The position numbers were made by a program, and so were the translations under genes. Below are positions 45,347 through 63,926 of a stretch of DNA of 64,000 nucleotides, one piece after another; positions within the stretch are counted from its first letter, which is position 1, and each line of letters starts with the position of its first letter. The stretch is from Methylorubrum aminovorans. GTDB lineage: Bacteria > Pseudomonadota > Alphaproteobacteria > Rhizobiales > Beijerinckiaceae. The notes under the pieces are model-generated. The model was given only the letters and a program-made list of their open reading frames with translations. It ran no database searches and was not told where the DNA came from. The stretch lies in assembly GCF_022179725.1 (NCBI RefSeq), contig NZ_BPRC01000011.1, positions 124,001 through 188,000 of the forward strand, written 5' to 3'.

Positions 45347-46333
45347 TCAAGCCTCTTTGTTGCGCGTCGGCAGAAATCGCGTCGCCGCTTTCCAGGCCGG
45401 TGCCAGAACCTTGCCGGCGAGCGGGATCAGCGCGAAGCCCGCGATCAGCCCGATCACGCCCGCGCCGGCGGCGGTGACGAGCCATTCGATCGCTCCTCCG
45501 ATCGCCGGCACGGCCTTGCCCGCCGCCACCGCGGCCTCGTGGATCAGGTGTTCGGGACCGGCGAAGCCGTAGCCCGCGAGGCTGTGGACGATGATGCCGC
45601 CGCCGACCCACACCATGGCCGCCGTGCCGAGAACGGCGAGGCCCTTGAGGAACACGGGCATGCCGCGCACCAGCCCGCGGCCGATCGCGGCGAGCACGCC
45701 GCTGCCGCGCTTGGCCAGGGCCAGACCGATGTCGTCGGCCTTCACGATCAGGGCGACCGCACCGTAGACCGCGACCGTGATGCCGAGCGCGACGACGGCC
45801 ATCACCACGGCCCGCGACCAGACCGTGCCGTCGCTCAAGCCCGACAGGGTGATGGCCATGATCTCGGCCGAGAGGATGAAGTCGGTCTTGATCGCGCCGG
45901 AGACCCGCTGGTTCTCCAGGACCTGCGCATCCGGCGCGGACGCCTTCGCCGCCTCCTCGTGCGCGTGGGCCGCGTGCGGCGCGATCATCTCGTAGACTTT
46001 CTCGGCGCCCTCGTAGGCGAGATAGAGGCCACCGAGCAGCAGGAGCGGCGTGATCGCCCAGGGCGCGAAGGCGCTGAGCAGCAGCGCCACTGGCAGCAGG
46101 AACACCAGCTTGTTGATCAGCGAGCCGCGGGCGATGCGCCAGACGATCGGCAATTCACGGTCGGGCGAGAAGCCGACGACGTAGCGGGGCGTGACGGCGG
46201 CATCGTCGATCACGACGCCGGCCGCCTTGGTCCCGGCCTTGGCGGCCTGGGCCGCCACGTCGTCCAGCGAAGCGGCCGCGACCTTCGTCAGGGCAACGAC
46301 GTCATCCAAGAGGGCTAGCAGTCCGACGCTCAC
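45347..46333 (-). CDS. DUF808 family inner-membrane protein (YedI-like)
   Basis: A 328-residue membrane protein starting VGLLALLDDVVALTKVAAAS, the invariant DUF808 N-terminus. KAAGVVIDDAAVTPRYVVGF and RELPIVWRIARGSLINKLVF follow, and then several long hydrophobic helices. GTG 46333 is chosen because the conserved N-terminus begins there. Function is unknown; it resembles putative transporters. Confidence 0.92.
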   Translation of the reverse strand: MSVGLLALLDDVVALTKVAAASLDDVAAQAAKAGTKAAGVVIDDAAVTPRYVVGFSPDRELPIVWRIARGSLINKLVFLLPVALLLSAFAPWAITPLLLLGGLYLAYEGAEKVYEMIAPHAAHAHEEAAKASAPDAQVLENQRVSGAIKTDFILSAEIMAITLSGLSDGTVWSRAVVMAVVALGITVAVYGAVALIVKADDIGLALAKRGSGVLAAIGRGLVRGMPVFLKGLAVLGTAAMVWVGGGIIVHSLAGYGFAGPEHLIHEAAVAAGKAVPAIGGAIEWLVTAAGAGVIGLIAGFALIPLAGKVLAPAWKAATRFLPTRNKEA

Positions 46334-46531
46334 GATCGCCTCATCCGTTCCACGCTCGGCGACCATATGGCGCGGCATAGCTTTTGGGCGAGGACGCATC
46401 CCGTCAGGACGGATCGTCCTCGCGCCGACAGCGGGCGGCGAGCGGGCTTGCGGCAGGATGCTGGGACGTCATCGATGGCCTCGCGCGCCGTCCCGAAGCC
46501 GGCACGGCGCGCGAGGGGCGATCGGCGCGCG

Positions 46532-48554
<2,023 letters not shown>

Positions 48555-48568
<14 letters not shown>

Positions 48569-49946
48569 GGTAGTTGCCGAGCAGCACGTTATCGAGACGG
48601 GCGATCGCGTCCTCGACCAGCACGGCGGCCGAGAAGTAGCGGGTCACGAGGTGCGAGGCGATGGAGTGGTCGTTGGTGCCCATGTAGCGCACCGACAGGC
48701 CCGGCTCGATCTCGCCGGTGACACCCGACTTGTGCAGGCCGACCACGCCCTGCTCGCCCTCGCCAACACGCACCAGCAGGATCGAAGTGGTCTGGGCACC
48801 CGTCACCGGGTCGATGTCGATCGGCAGCTTGTCGCTCGGCACCAGCGGCACGCCGCGCCAAGTGATGAAGGGCGCGCCGAACAGGTGCACCACGACCGGC
48901 GGAACGCCGCGACGGGTGGCTTCCCGGCCGAAGGCCGCGATGGCGCGGGGATGCGCCACGAAGAAGGCCGGCTTCTTCCACACCAGCGTCAGCAACTCGT
49001 CGAGATCGTCCGGGGTCGGCGGGCCGCCGCGGGTCGGGATGCGCTGGCGTCCGCTCACCTCGTTGAGCAGGCCGAAAGCCGAGTTGTTCAGAAGCTCCCA
49101 CTCCTCGCGCTCCTTCACCGCATCGACGGTGAGGCGGATCTGCTCGCGGAGCTGGTCGATCTCGTTCGAGTAGAGATCGGTGACGCGGGTATGGGTGTTG
49201 AGGATCGTCTGGATCGTCGAGAGATGGTACTCGCGCGGATCGACCTCGTAATCGACGAAGGTGGTGGGCAGGCGCGGCTCGCCGGCATGCACCGCCAAGA
49301 GCTCGATGCCCTGCTCGCCGTAGGAGTTGGTGTGGCCCTTCAGGCGGTCCCGCTCCTCTTGGTGCTGGGTGATCTTGGCCCGGATCTCGTCGTTCTCGAT
49401 CGCGGCGCGGTCGAGGGTCAGAAGGGTCACGGCCGAGAGAGCCTTTACTGCCGGCGCCGGGGCGGCCTCGCCGACGAGGTCGTCGTCGCCGAAATAGTCG
49501 CCGCGGGTGGCGAGCCCCTGGCGCAGCCGGCCCTTGTAGGGGCCCGACAGCGTCAGCTCGACCGTGCCGTCGGCGACGACCACGAGGCTGCGGCCGGTCG
49601 AGCCCTCCTCGTGGATCACCTCACCGGCCTTGTGCCGGCTCTCGGTGAACTTGGCCGCGAGTGCGGCGAGTTCGGCATCACCCAGGCGGCTGAACAGCGG
49701 CACGGCGCGCAGCGAGCCCGGGCGCACGACGCGGCCCTTGTCCTCCACGCCGAGGTCGATGCGGCCGGGCTTGGCCAGCACCACCGCCCTGCGGTTCACA
49801 CGGTAGACGCCGCCCGGCACGTCGACGAAGGGCAGGAGCCGCAAGAGCCAGCGCGGCGTGTTGGCCGCGTTCTGGACCGAGGTGACGGTCGCCGTCGCAA
49901 GATTGCGTGCGGCTGAGGCGCTGACGCTCAAACCCGGTCCGCTCAT
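48555..49946 (-). CDS. family-2 encapsulin shell protein with cyclic-nucleotide-binding-like domain
   Basis: 463 residues. The N-arm (1-60) includes NTPRWLLRLLPFVDVPGGVY. Residues about 82-200 form a CRP-like cNMP domain (VPLFSRLGDAELAALAAKF, then GEVIHEEGSTGRSLVVVADG and RGDYFGDDDLVGE) inserted in the HK97 fold. The rest is the SrpI-like capsid: TTFVDYEVDPREYHLSTIQT, FLVWKK-like LTLVWKKPAFFVAHP and the C-terminal RYMGTNDHSIASHLVTRYFS. The cNMP domain is the family 2B feature. In the phosphate-binding cassette the usual Glu and Arg are not evident (GDDDLVG and PAVKALS), so the ligand may not be cAMP. GGAG lies about 10 bases before ATG 49946. Confidence 0.93.
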
Positions 49947-50446
49947 CGTCTGTTGTCTCCGTCGTCTTCGGCTGGTGGCTTGCGCGGCGTCCGGCCCGCG
50001 AGGGGCCGCGGCACAGGACGGTGCGGCCGCGATGAAGCGATCCGCGCGAAACCTGACAAACAGGTCGCGAGGATTGGTGTCGGCGCGCGGACATGCGCGC
50101 CGATGCAAGTTGTCGTTTGCGGTTTTGCGGCTGAATCAGTCTTTCTGCGCCGCAATTCAGGGATAGGCGAGGCGATAAACCTGGGTCAACGAAACAATAT
50201 TCTAAATTTTAGCGAGTGTGGAGATGGGTTTGCCTGTCGCACGCCTTAACGAAGAAGATGCCGCTAAAAATCGGGTCAATCATAGAATTACGTTCTCGCG
50301 CCGGCCGGGGCGTTCCGGGCGAGGGAGGGCGATCTTGCCGGATAGAATTTTTCTTCGAGGCGGCTTGGAGCGTCTTACGAAGCGACCAATCGCCGACCGC
50401 CTCTCCTCTGACCATGGCGACGCGGCGCGCGTTTCACGAGAGACTC
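49947..50446. other. 500-bp region upstream of the encapsulin gene
   Basis: Lies between the encapsulin start and the cysE stop, both read leftward. It contains AT-rich DNA at 50185-50215 with TTCTAAA (50200-50206, half of an Irr-type box), and a degenerate copy of the dispersed hairpin element near 50380-50456. Probably the encapsulin promoter. No gene recognised. Confidence 0.45.
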
Positions 50447-50456
50447 TCAGATCCCG
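50380..50456. repeat. degenerate third copy of the dispersed hairpin element
   Basis: GACCGCCTCTCCTCTGACC followed by GGCGACGCGGCGCGCGTTTC and ACGAGAGACTCT parallels the right half of copies at 22048 and 35662; the left arm is poorly kept. It overlaps the last bases of cysE. Confidence 0.4.
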
Positions 50457-51340
50457 TCGCCGAAGCCGAAGGACTGGTCCATGCTCAGCGCGGGCGCCTC
50501 GCTCGCGGAAAGGCGCGAGACAACCCGGGCCGGAACGCCGGCCACTGTGGTGTGCGGCGGAACCTCGTGCAGCACCACGGCGGCGGCAGCGACCTTCGCC
50601 CCCTCGCCCACGCGGATGTTGCCGAGCACCTTGGCCCCGACGCTGAGCAGCACGCCGCGCGCGATCTTCGGATGGCGGTCGCCGCTCTCCTTGCCGTTTC
50701 CGCCGAGCGTCACGGATTGCAGGATCGAGACCTCGTCGGCGATCACCGTCGTCTCGCCGATCACCACCCCGGTGGCGTGATCGATGAACACGCCCGAGCC
50801 GATCCGGGCCGCGGGATGGATGTCGCAGCCGAACACCTCGGAGATGCGGCTCTGGACGTGGAGGGCCAGCGTCGCCCGCCCCTGATGCCAGAGCCAGTGC
50901 GCGACCCGGTAGGCTTCGAGCGCGGCGAAGCCCTTGTAGAACAGGAACGGGTCGAGATAGCGCCGGCAGGTCGGGTCGCGCTCGCGGATGGCGATCAGGT
51001 CGCGCACCGCGTGCGCGCCGGCATGCGGGTCCGCCTCGAAAGCCGAGAGGCAGAGGTCGCGCATGGCGAGCCGCGAGAGGTCGCCGTCGCCGAGGCGGTG
51101 GGCGAGGCGGTAGGCCAGGGCCTGGCCGAGGCTGCGCTGGTCGAGGACCGTCGCCTGGACGATCCCCGCATAGAGCGGCTCCTCGATCAGCGCCGCCTCG
51201 GCCTCAGCCCGGAGCTCCGTCCAGACATCGGCTTCCCGCGTGCTGCGGCTGGTGGTGCGCAGGGGTGGTGGGAAGGGCGGCGGGATCGCCGCGTGCGTCG
51301 CGATCTCGGTGCCCGAATGCGCCGTGGTGTGCGCCGTCAT
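50447..51340 (-). CDS. cysE: serine O-acetyltransferase
   Basis: A 297-residue enzyme making O-acetylserine from serine and acetyl-CoA, the first step of cysteine synthesis. The N-terminal helical domain (VWTELRAEAEAALIEEPLYA) is followed by hexapeptide repeats: DIHPAARIGSGVFIDHATGV, VIGETTVIADEVSILQSVTL, GGNGKESGDRHPKI and VGAKVLGNIRVGEGAKVAAA. The catalytic His is in FIDHATG. An extra N-terminal Thr/Pro-rich about 35 residues is unusual. Position upstream of the encapsulin and cysteine desulfurase suggests it feeds cysteine to the compartment enzyme. Confidence 0.95.
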   Translation of the reverse strand: MTAHTTAHSGTEIATHAAIPPPFPPPLRTTSRSTREADVWTELRAEAEAALIEEPLYAGIVQATVLDQRSLGQALAYRLAHRLGDGDLSRLAMRDLCLSAFEADPHAGAHAVRDLIAIRERDPTCRRYLDPFLFYKGFAALEAYRVAHWLWHQGRATLALHVQSRISEVFGCDIHPAARIGSGVFIDHATGVVIGETTVIADEVSILQSVTLGGNGKESGDRHPKIARGVLLSVGAKVLGNIRVGEGAKVAAAAVVLHEVPPHTTVAGVPARVVSRLSASEAPALSMDQSFGFGDGI

Positions 51341-51360
51341 GGTCCGGCCTCCTCGGCCGA

Positions 51361-51567
51361 TCAGTGAACGCGGCGGAACAGGTCGGGCAGGTAGCGCTGC
51401 AGGGTCTCGTGCCCGTCGAACTTCACGTCGATGGTGGCCAGCCCCCGGCCCTGCCCGTGGATGCCGACGACCCGGCCCCGGGCATGGCGCCAGATCCCGA
51501 GGGCTTCGGCGAGGTCCAGACGCTCGAACACGACCTGATCGCCGGGCGTCACCGTCGCTGCAGCCAT
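51361..51567 (-). CDS. small protein of unknown function upstream of cysE
   Basis: 68 residues: MAAATVTPGDQVVFERLDLA, then LGIWRHARGRVVGIHGQGRG, LATIDVKFDGHETLQRYLPD and LFRRVH. The pattern (VTPGDQVVF, RGRVVGI, ATIDVKFDG) resembles a small SH3/KOW-like beta barrel. GAGGGAG is 12-13 bases before ATG 51567. It precedes cysE by 20 bp in the same direction and is probably the first gene of the cysE-encapsulin transcript. No cysteine is present. Family not recognised. Confidence 0.7.
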   Translation of the reverse strand: MAAATVTPGDQVVFERLDLAEALGIWRHARGRVVGIHGQGRGLATIDVKFDGHETLQRYLPDLFRRVH

Positions 51568-52042
51568 GGCATCGAACTCCCTCAAGCGGCCGTTTGAAGC
51601 GGCCTGATTCCGGTTATGCGGTTGCGGGTGGTCCTGGTGATGGTCTCGATACCGGGTCCGAAAACGGTCTTCCGAATGTCCCCGCGCAGCGAAGAAGATT
51701 TCAGTCGTGAAAGGGGCGGATGGAAGCATGTTATTTGCTAAGGCATTGTCCTATATTGATAATTGTAGATATGGCGCGGTTTTTCAAGTCTCGATCAGGC
51801 ACGCGAGCCGGCGGCCGGGCCGCACCGGCGCCGCCGCGGCGGCAAGCCCGGGGCAGGACCGGCGACGGGTTGAGACGACGGTTCTCACTCGTCCCGTGCT
51901 GGGAGATGATCTGTGCCGGAGGAGCTGAATTCTTGGCAGGACCTTCGCAGCAACCTCGACAGTATCGTCGCCGCCGCTCGCACCGAAAAATCCGCAAGGC
52001 CTCGCAGGTCCGGCGCACCGCCGATCGACCGCGCGCCGCCGG
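51568..52042. other. 475-bp region upstream of the cysE locus
   Basis: Lies between the nucleotide cyclase stop and the small protein start. An AT-rich stretch at 51725-51785 (TTGATAATTGTAGATATGG) is the likely promoter zone. Frames on the plus strand are Arg-rich and run into the antisense of the cyclase; not credible genes. Confidence 0.4.
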
Positions 52043-54307
52043 CTACTTCGTGGTGGCGACGGTGACGCCGTCCCAATCGGCGGGCGGCGGCTCCCGGCGG
52101 AAAGTCTCGGCGCGCTCGGCGTAGAGCGCGTAGAGGCCGTCGATCCGCAGCCCCTCCGCCAGCGCCCGGCAGGCGTGCGCGGCCGCGCCGGTCTCGTCCC
52201 ATTGCCGGGCGTGATAGGCTGCGATCATCGCGCCGTGCCGGGCCGCGAGTTGCCGGAACGGCTCGGACCGTCGAAAATCCTCATCCCCGACGAGGGTGAA
52301 GACGGTCTCGGGCTCGCTCTTGCCCTTCACCCGGACGCGATCGAGTTCGAGCACCGGGAAGCGCGCGCGGATGGCGTCGGCCGTCGCCGCGCCGAGAACG
52401 ATCTTAACCCCGTAGAGCTTCGATTGCCCCTCGAGCCGGGAGGCGACGTTCACGGGGTCGCCGAGCACCGAATAGTCGAAGCGCAGGTCGGAGCCCATAT
52501 TGCCGACGACGCAAGGCCCGGTGTTGATGCCGATGCCGACATCGAGCGGCAGGACAGGGTGCCCGCCGGCTTTCGCCTCGCGCTGGCGCGCCGCGTTCAG
52601 GGCGTCCATCCGTGCCAGCATGTCGAGGGCGGCCGCCGCGGCCTGGGCCTCGTGGTCCGCGACGGGCAGCGGCGCGTTCCAGAACGCCATGATCGCGTCG
52701 CCCATGTATTTGTCGATCGTCCCCTGCCGGTCGAGGATGGCGTTCGTCAGCGGGGTGAGGAAGCGGTTCATCAGGGCCGTGAGCCCGGCGGGGTCCGTCT
52801 TGTAGAACTCCGCGATCGCGGTGAAGCCGCGCACGTCCGAGAACATGATCGTCAGGCGCCGCTCCTCGCCGCCGAGCCGCAGCGGCTCGGGCGAGTGGGC
52901 GAGCTGCTCCACGAGGTCCGGCGACAGGTAGCGGCCGAAGGCGGTGCGGATCCGCTTCCGCCCGGCCTGCTCGCGGAAGTAGTTGGTGAAGACGAGGGTG
53001 AGGTAGACGAGGAAGGTCGTCAGCAGCGGGTAGGTGGCATCGAACAGGATGCCGTGGGCGGAGAACCGGTACCACGAGACGAAGACGAGCTGTCCTGCCA
53101 CGAGGCTGCCGAACAGCAGCAGGCCGAGCGCGCCGAGGATGGGGGCAAACAGGATGATGGCGAGCGACACCGCCGCCGTCGCGCCGACCTCGATCAAGGT
53201 CGCCTCGTTCGGCACGGTGAGGGTGGCGCCGGTCAGCAGGTTTTCCAGGAGCTGCGCGTGGATCTCGACGCCCGGCATCGAGCGGTCGAGCGGCGTGGTG
53301 CGGTTGTCGAGCAGGCCGACGGAGGAGGTGCCGACGAGGACAATTTTGTCGCGCAGCCGCTCCGGCGGCACCGTGCCGTTGAGGAGGTCGCGGGCCGACA
53401 CGTAGAGTCCCGGATCGTGCAGGCTGAAGCGCACCCAGATCTGCCCGTGCGGATCGGTCGGCACGGTGAGCTCGGGCAGGCGGATCGAGACGACGCCCGC
53501 CTCGTCGGTGCGGATCAGCAGGGTGTCGGCCCCGGTCGCAACCCGCAGGATGTCGAGTGCCAGGGTCGGTACCACGGTGCCGCCAGCCCGCAGCACCAGC
53601 GGCACCCGCCGCACCACCCCGTCCCGCTCGGGGCTGATGGTGAAGACGCCCCGCCCCGCGGCGGCCCGCTCCAAGACCGGCAGGTTGCGGATCAGACCCG
53701 GAAATCCGATCAGCGCCGTCTCCGGATCGAAATCCGTCCCCACCACGGCGGTGCCGGTCTGCGGCGGCGGCTCGCGTCCGGTCCAGGCGACGGGCGTGCT
53801 CGCCGCGGTCTGGCCCAGCACCACGGGCAGGTGTCCGATCGCCTTGGCGAAGACCGCGTCGCTGTCGGGCTGCGCCCTGAGGTCGGCGCGGGCCGCCTCA
53901 CTCAGGTCCGGTAGGGTTTCGGCGAGCCGCGGCGGCGACAGCCGGTCGGGCTCGGAGAAGACGATGTCGAAGGCGGCGATGAGCGCCCCGCCCTCTTGGA
54001 GCTTGCGGCACATCGCGGCGAGCCGCGTGCGCGTCCACGGCCACTGGCCAAATTCCCGCAGGCTCGCCTCGTCGATATCGACGATGGCCACCGGGCGATC
54101 GGCCGGCGGCACCCGTGGCGAGAGCACCTGCAGCGCGTCGAAGGTGCGCACGCGCAGGGCCTCGACCGGCGGCGGATCGGTGATCCGCAGAGCGAGCAGC
54201 AGCAAGAGCAGGCCGCTCGCCAGCAGCCGCCCCGGCCCGATGCGGCGGCCGATCCAGCCGAAGGCGGCCCGGCCTGCGGATAGGACGGGCATGACGGCCT
54301 TCCGCAT
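52043..54307 (-). CDS. CHASE2-domain class III adenylate/guanylate cyclase
   Basis: 754 residues. One N-terminal membrane helix (RLLASGLLLLLLALRI) is followed by an extracytoplasmic CHASE2 sensor (about 60-350; VAIVDIDEASLREFGQWPWT, GVFTISPERDGVVRRVPLVL, KIVLVGTSSVGLLDNRTTPL). Two to three helices at about 365-430 come next, and then a class III catalytic domain: LTIMFSDVRGFTAIAEF (metal Asp), DKYMGDAIMAFWNAPLP, GINTGPCVVGNMGS, and RVKGKSEPETVF (substrate Lys). It should make cAMP or cGMP in response to an outside signal. ATG 54307 is 38 bp after the autotransporter stop, suggesting co-transcription. Confidence 0.92.
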   Translation of the reverse strand: MRKAVMPVLSAGRAAFGWIGRRIGPGRLLASGLLLLLLALRITDPPPVEALRVRTFDALQVLSPRVPPADRPVAIVDIDEASLREFGQWPWTRTRLAAMCRKLQEGGALIAAFDIVFSEPDRLSPPRLAETLPDLSEAARADLRAQPDSDAVFAKAIGHLPVVLGQTAASTPVAWTGREPPPQTGTAVVGTDFDPETALIGFPGLIRNLPVLERAAAGRGVFTISPERDGVVRRVPLVLRAGGTVVPTLALDILRVATGADTLLIRTDEAGVVSIRLPELTVPTDPHGQIWVRFSLHDPGLYVSARDLLNGTVPPERLRDKIVLVGTSSVGLLDNRTTPLDRSMPGVEIHAQLLENLLTGATLTVPNEATLIEVGATAAVSLAIILFAPILGALGLLLFGSLVAGQLVFVSWYRFSAHGILFDATYPLLTTFLVYLTLVFTNYFREQAGRKRIRTAFGRYLSPDLVEQLAHSPEPLRLGGEERRLTIMFSDVRGFTAIAEFYKTDPAGLTALMNRFLTPLTNAILDRQGTIDKYMGDAIMAFWNAPLPVADHEAQAAAAALDMLARMDALNAARQREAKAGGHPVLPLDVGIGINTGPCVVGNMGSDLRFDYSVLGDPVNVASRLEGQSKLYGVKIVLGAATADAIRARFPVLELDRVRVKGKSEPETVFTLVGDEDFRRSEPFRQLAARHGAMIAAYHARQWDETGAAAHACRALAEGLRIDGLYALYAERAETFRREPPPADWDGVTVATTK

Positions 54308-54345
54308 CCGCGGCCCCTTCCGCCTGTCCTCTTGCAAAAGAGACG

Positions 54346-61425
<7,080 letters not shown>

Positions 61426-61973
61426 GCCCCCAAATCCCGTCCCGCCGGCCCCACCGTCGCGCATTTTCAATCGCGGGCCGGGTCCGAGCCTTATTTTTCA
61501 ATTTGTCTCACGCATAGTCGATACTTCAATCGATGAGCCGATCCCGTTGATTGCGCATCGACGGGTCCGAACCTGCGCGCGCCGGCAGAAAGCTTGCCCG
61601 GATCGAGACAGCCCTTGCGCGGAGGCAGGCCTTCCCTCGGCATGATTGGACCTTTGTTGTTCTGCCGCGTGGACGGCTGATGAACGATACCGTCTCGCCC
61701 TCCTTCGATGAAGCCGAATAGGGCCGGTCACTCTCGTCTTCCGCAGGCAAATCGGGTGAGAAGCCCGCGAGGTGTGTGTCTTCCGCAACAGGGCTGCGAG
61801 AGGGTTCTGGAAGGGTGGCGGCCGGACGGGCCATCCTGGCGAGGGCCGCCGATCGTGATTCGCCGGGCCTCGGCGGCGGGCAGGCTCCGGCACGGACGGC
61901 AAGTCCCGGCACGGACGGCAAGTCCCGGCACGGACAGCAAGCCCCGACCGGACGGGGAGAGGGGGAGGGACGG
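61426..61973. other. 548-bp divergent region between autotransporter and glycosyltransferase
   Basis: The autotransporter-proximal part (61480-61560) is AT-richer and is probably its promoter. The glycosyltransferase-proximal part holds the 19-bp tandem repeat at 61889. No separate gene is credible. Confidence 0.45.
61889..61945. repeat. three 19-bp tandem units upstream of the glycosyltransferase
   Basis: GGCACGGACGGCAAGTCCC occurs twice exactly (61889 and 61908) and once with two changes (61927). It ends 28 bp before the start codon, so it lies in the 5' untranslated region. Since 19 is not a multiple of three, any upstream in-frame start would be shifted by copy-number change. Confidence 0.9.
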
Positions 61974-63926
61974 ATGCCGACGATCGGCCTGTGCATGATT
62001 GTCAGGGACGAGGCGCATGTCGTGGAGCGCTGCCTCGACAGCGTCCGGCCCCTCATCGACGGCGCCGTCATCGTCGATACCGGCTCGCGCGACGGAACGC
62101 CGGAGATCGTGCGGGCCTATCTCGGCCGCCACGGGATTCCCGGCGCAGTGGTCGAAGAGCCGTGGCAGGACTTTGCCCACAACCGCAGCGCGGCACTCGC
62201 GGCCCTCCGTGAGGACGCAGCCATCGACTACGCCCTGGTGATCGATGCCGACGACCGGCTCGCCTTCGCTGCCGGCTTCGACCCGACGGCCTTCAAGGCC
62301 GGCCTCACCGCGGATGTCTACGACCTCGACATTCATCACGGGGGAACGGTCTACCGCCGGCCGCAACTGTTCTCGAACCGACTCGCCTTCCGCTACCGCT
62401 CCGTCCTGCACGAGTTCCTTGAGGTCCCGGCCACCGCGCGGTCGCATGGCGTGGCGGCGGGGCTCTCCATCGTCTACGGCGGCGACGGCGCGCGCTCATG
62501 CGATCCGCAAAAGTTCGCGCGGGACGCCGCCCTTCTGGAGACGGCGCTGGCGGGCGAGGCCGATCCGTTCCTGCGCGCCCGCTACACCTTCTACCTCGCC
62601 CAGAGTCTGCGCGATTCCGGGCAGTTCGAGCGGGCGATCGAGGCCTATCGCGCACGGGCCGAACTCGGCTTCTGGGATCAGGAGGTGTTCGAGAGCCTGC
62701 TCAACGTCGGCAAACTGATGGCGCGGCTGGGGGCGCCGACGGAGGATGTCCTGGCCGTGCTCGAACGCGCGAGCGCGACCGTGCCGGAGCGCGCCGAGGC
62801 GCTGCACGCGGCGGCCCTGATCTGTCGGCAGCGCGGCGCGTGGGCGCTGGGACTCGCGGCCGCGGAGCGCGGGCTCGGTCTTCCCTTGCCGGAGGCCGGT
62901 CTGTTCCTCCAGCCCTGGATCTACGCGATCGGCCTTCTCGACGAGTTCGCGGTCAACGCCTACTGGGCGGGCCGCGACATGGACTGCCTCGTCGCCTGCG
63001 CGATCCTCCTGTCGCGCGACGACCTCGACGCTCCGACCCGGGAGCGGGTGCGGACCAACCGCGTCTACGCAGAGGACCGCCTGCGGGCGCGCGCCTCGCT
63101 CTGGTCCGGGACCCTGAAGGACGGCGCCCCTCGGATCGCCGTGGTGACGGCCTACCGCGGGGACGATGCCGAGACGCTGCGGCGCTGCATCGCCTCCGTG
63201 GCGGGCCAGAGCGTGGCGGTGGACCATATCCTGATCGCGGACGGCCCGCCGCAGGAGGTGCTGGATCAGGCGCTCGCCGCCGGGGTGGCCGACCACATCC
63301 GCCTCGGCGGCACGGGCGAGGCGCACGGACGCGCGGCCTGGGCGGCGGGCGGCCTGCTCGCCGCCGCGCGGGGTTATACGGCGATCGGCTTCCTCGATGC
63401 CGCAAGCTGGTACGATCCGGACCATATCGAACGCTGCCTCGTCGCGGCCCTGCGCGTCGGGTTCGAGCGCTGCGGGCTGGTCACGGCCTCCCGGCGGCTC
63501 CGGCGGCCCGATCTCAGCGTCATGCCGCTTCCCGAGGAGGACCCGGACCGCTTCGTCGATGCCAGCAGCTACCTGTTCCTGCCGGCGGGCTTTCACCTGT
63601 TCGGGCACTGGGCGCTGACGCCGGGGCCGCTGGCCGAGATCGACGACCGCCTGTTCCTGCTCGCGGCGAAGGCGAGCGGCCTTGCTCTCGGCCGGACCCG
63701 CTCGGCGACGCTCAACGGCATCGCGACCTACGCGGCGGCCTATCAGGCCCTGGGCGAGACGCCGCCGGTCGGCGCCCGGGACAGGCCCGATCACGCCCGC
63801 TTCCGGGCCTGGATCGAGGCCCTGCCGCCGGAGGCGATCGCCACCCTCCGGCACCGGATCGGGGCCGATCCGCGCGGCCTCTACCGGGCCGGGCCTCCCG
63901 GTGGGGAAATCGCCGAGGTTCAGTAG
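61974..63926 (+). CDS. glycosyltransferase with two GT-A-like domains and central helical repeats
   Basis: 650 residues. The N-terminal domain (1-220) is a family 2-type glycosyltransferase: TIGLCMIVRDEAHVVERCLD, VIVDTGSRDGTPE, YALVIDADDRL (DxD-like). Helical TPR-like repeats follow (230-370; ARYTFYLAQSLRDSGQFERA). A second GT-A-like domain starts at about 385 (IAVVTAYRGDDAETLRRCIA, VDHILIADGPPQEV, IGFLDAASWYDPDH); its DxD equivalent, LDAAS, is degenerate, so it may be inactive. GGGGGAGGGACGG precedes ATG 61974 and fixes the start. A role in surface glycan or glycoprotein modification is inferred; it lies divergent from the autotransporter. Confidence 0.87.
   Translation: MPTIGLCMIVRDEAHVVERCLDSVRPLIDGAVIVDTGSRDGTPEIVRAYLGRHGIPGAVVEEPWQDFAHNRSAALAALREDAAIDYALVIDADDRLAFAAGFDPTAFKAGLTADVYDLDIHHGGTVYRRPQLFSNRLAFRYRSVLHEFLEVPATARSHGVAAGLSIVYGGDGARSCDPQKFARDAALLETALAGEADPFLRARYTFYLAQSLRDSGQFERAIEAYRARAELGFWDQEVFESLLNVGKLMARLGAPTEDVLAVLERASATVPERAEALHAAALICRQRGAWALGLAAAERGLGLPLPEAGLFLQPWIYAIGLLDEFAVNAYWAGRDMDCLVACAILLSRDDLDAPTRERVRTNRVYAEDRLRARASLWSGTLKDGAPRIAVVTAYRGDDAETLRRCIASVAGQSVAVDHILIADGPPQEVLDQALAAGVADHIRLGGTGEAHGRAAWAAGGLLAAARGYTAIGFLDAASWYDPDHIERCLVAALRVGFERCGLVTASRRLRRPDLSVMPLPEEDPDRFVDASSYLFLPAGFHLFGHWALTPGPLAEIDDRLFLLAAKASGLALGRTRSATLNGIATYAAAYQALGETPPVGARDRPDHARFRAWIEALPPEAIATLRHRIGADPRGLYRAGPPGGEIAEVQ

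Noticed and set aside
51720..52124. 134-codon plus-strand frame upstream of the cysE locus
   Set aside because: Arg/Ala-rich and largely antisense to the cyclase C-terminus; it covers the likely promoter of the leftward operon.
61889..61945. Possible CRISPR array
   Set aside because: The units are directly adjacent with no spacers; it is a simple tandem repeat.
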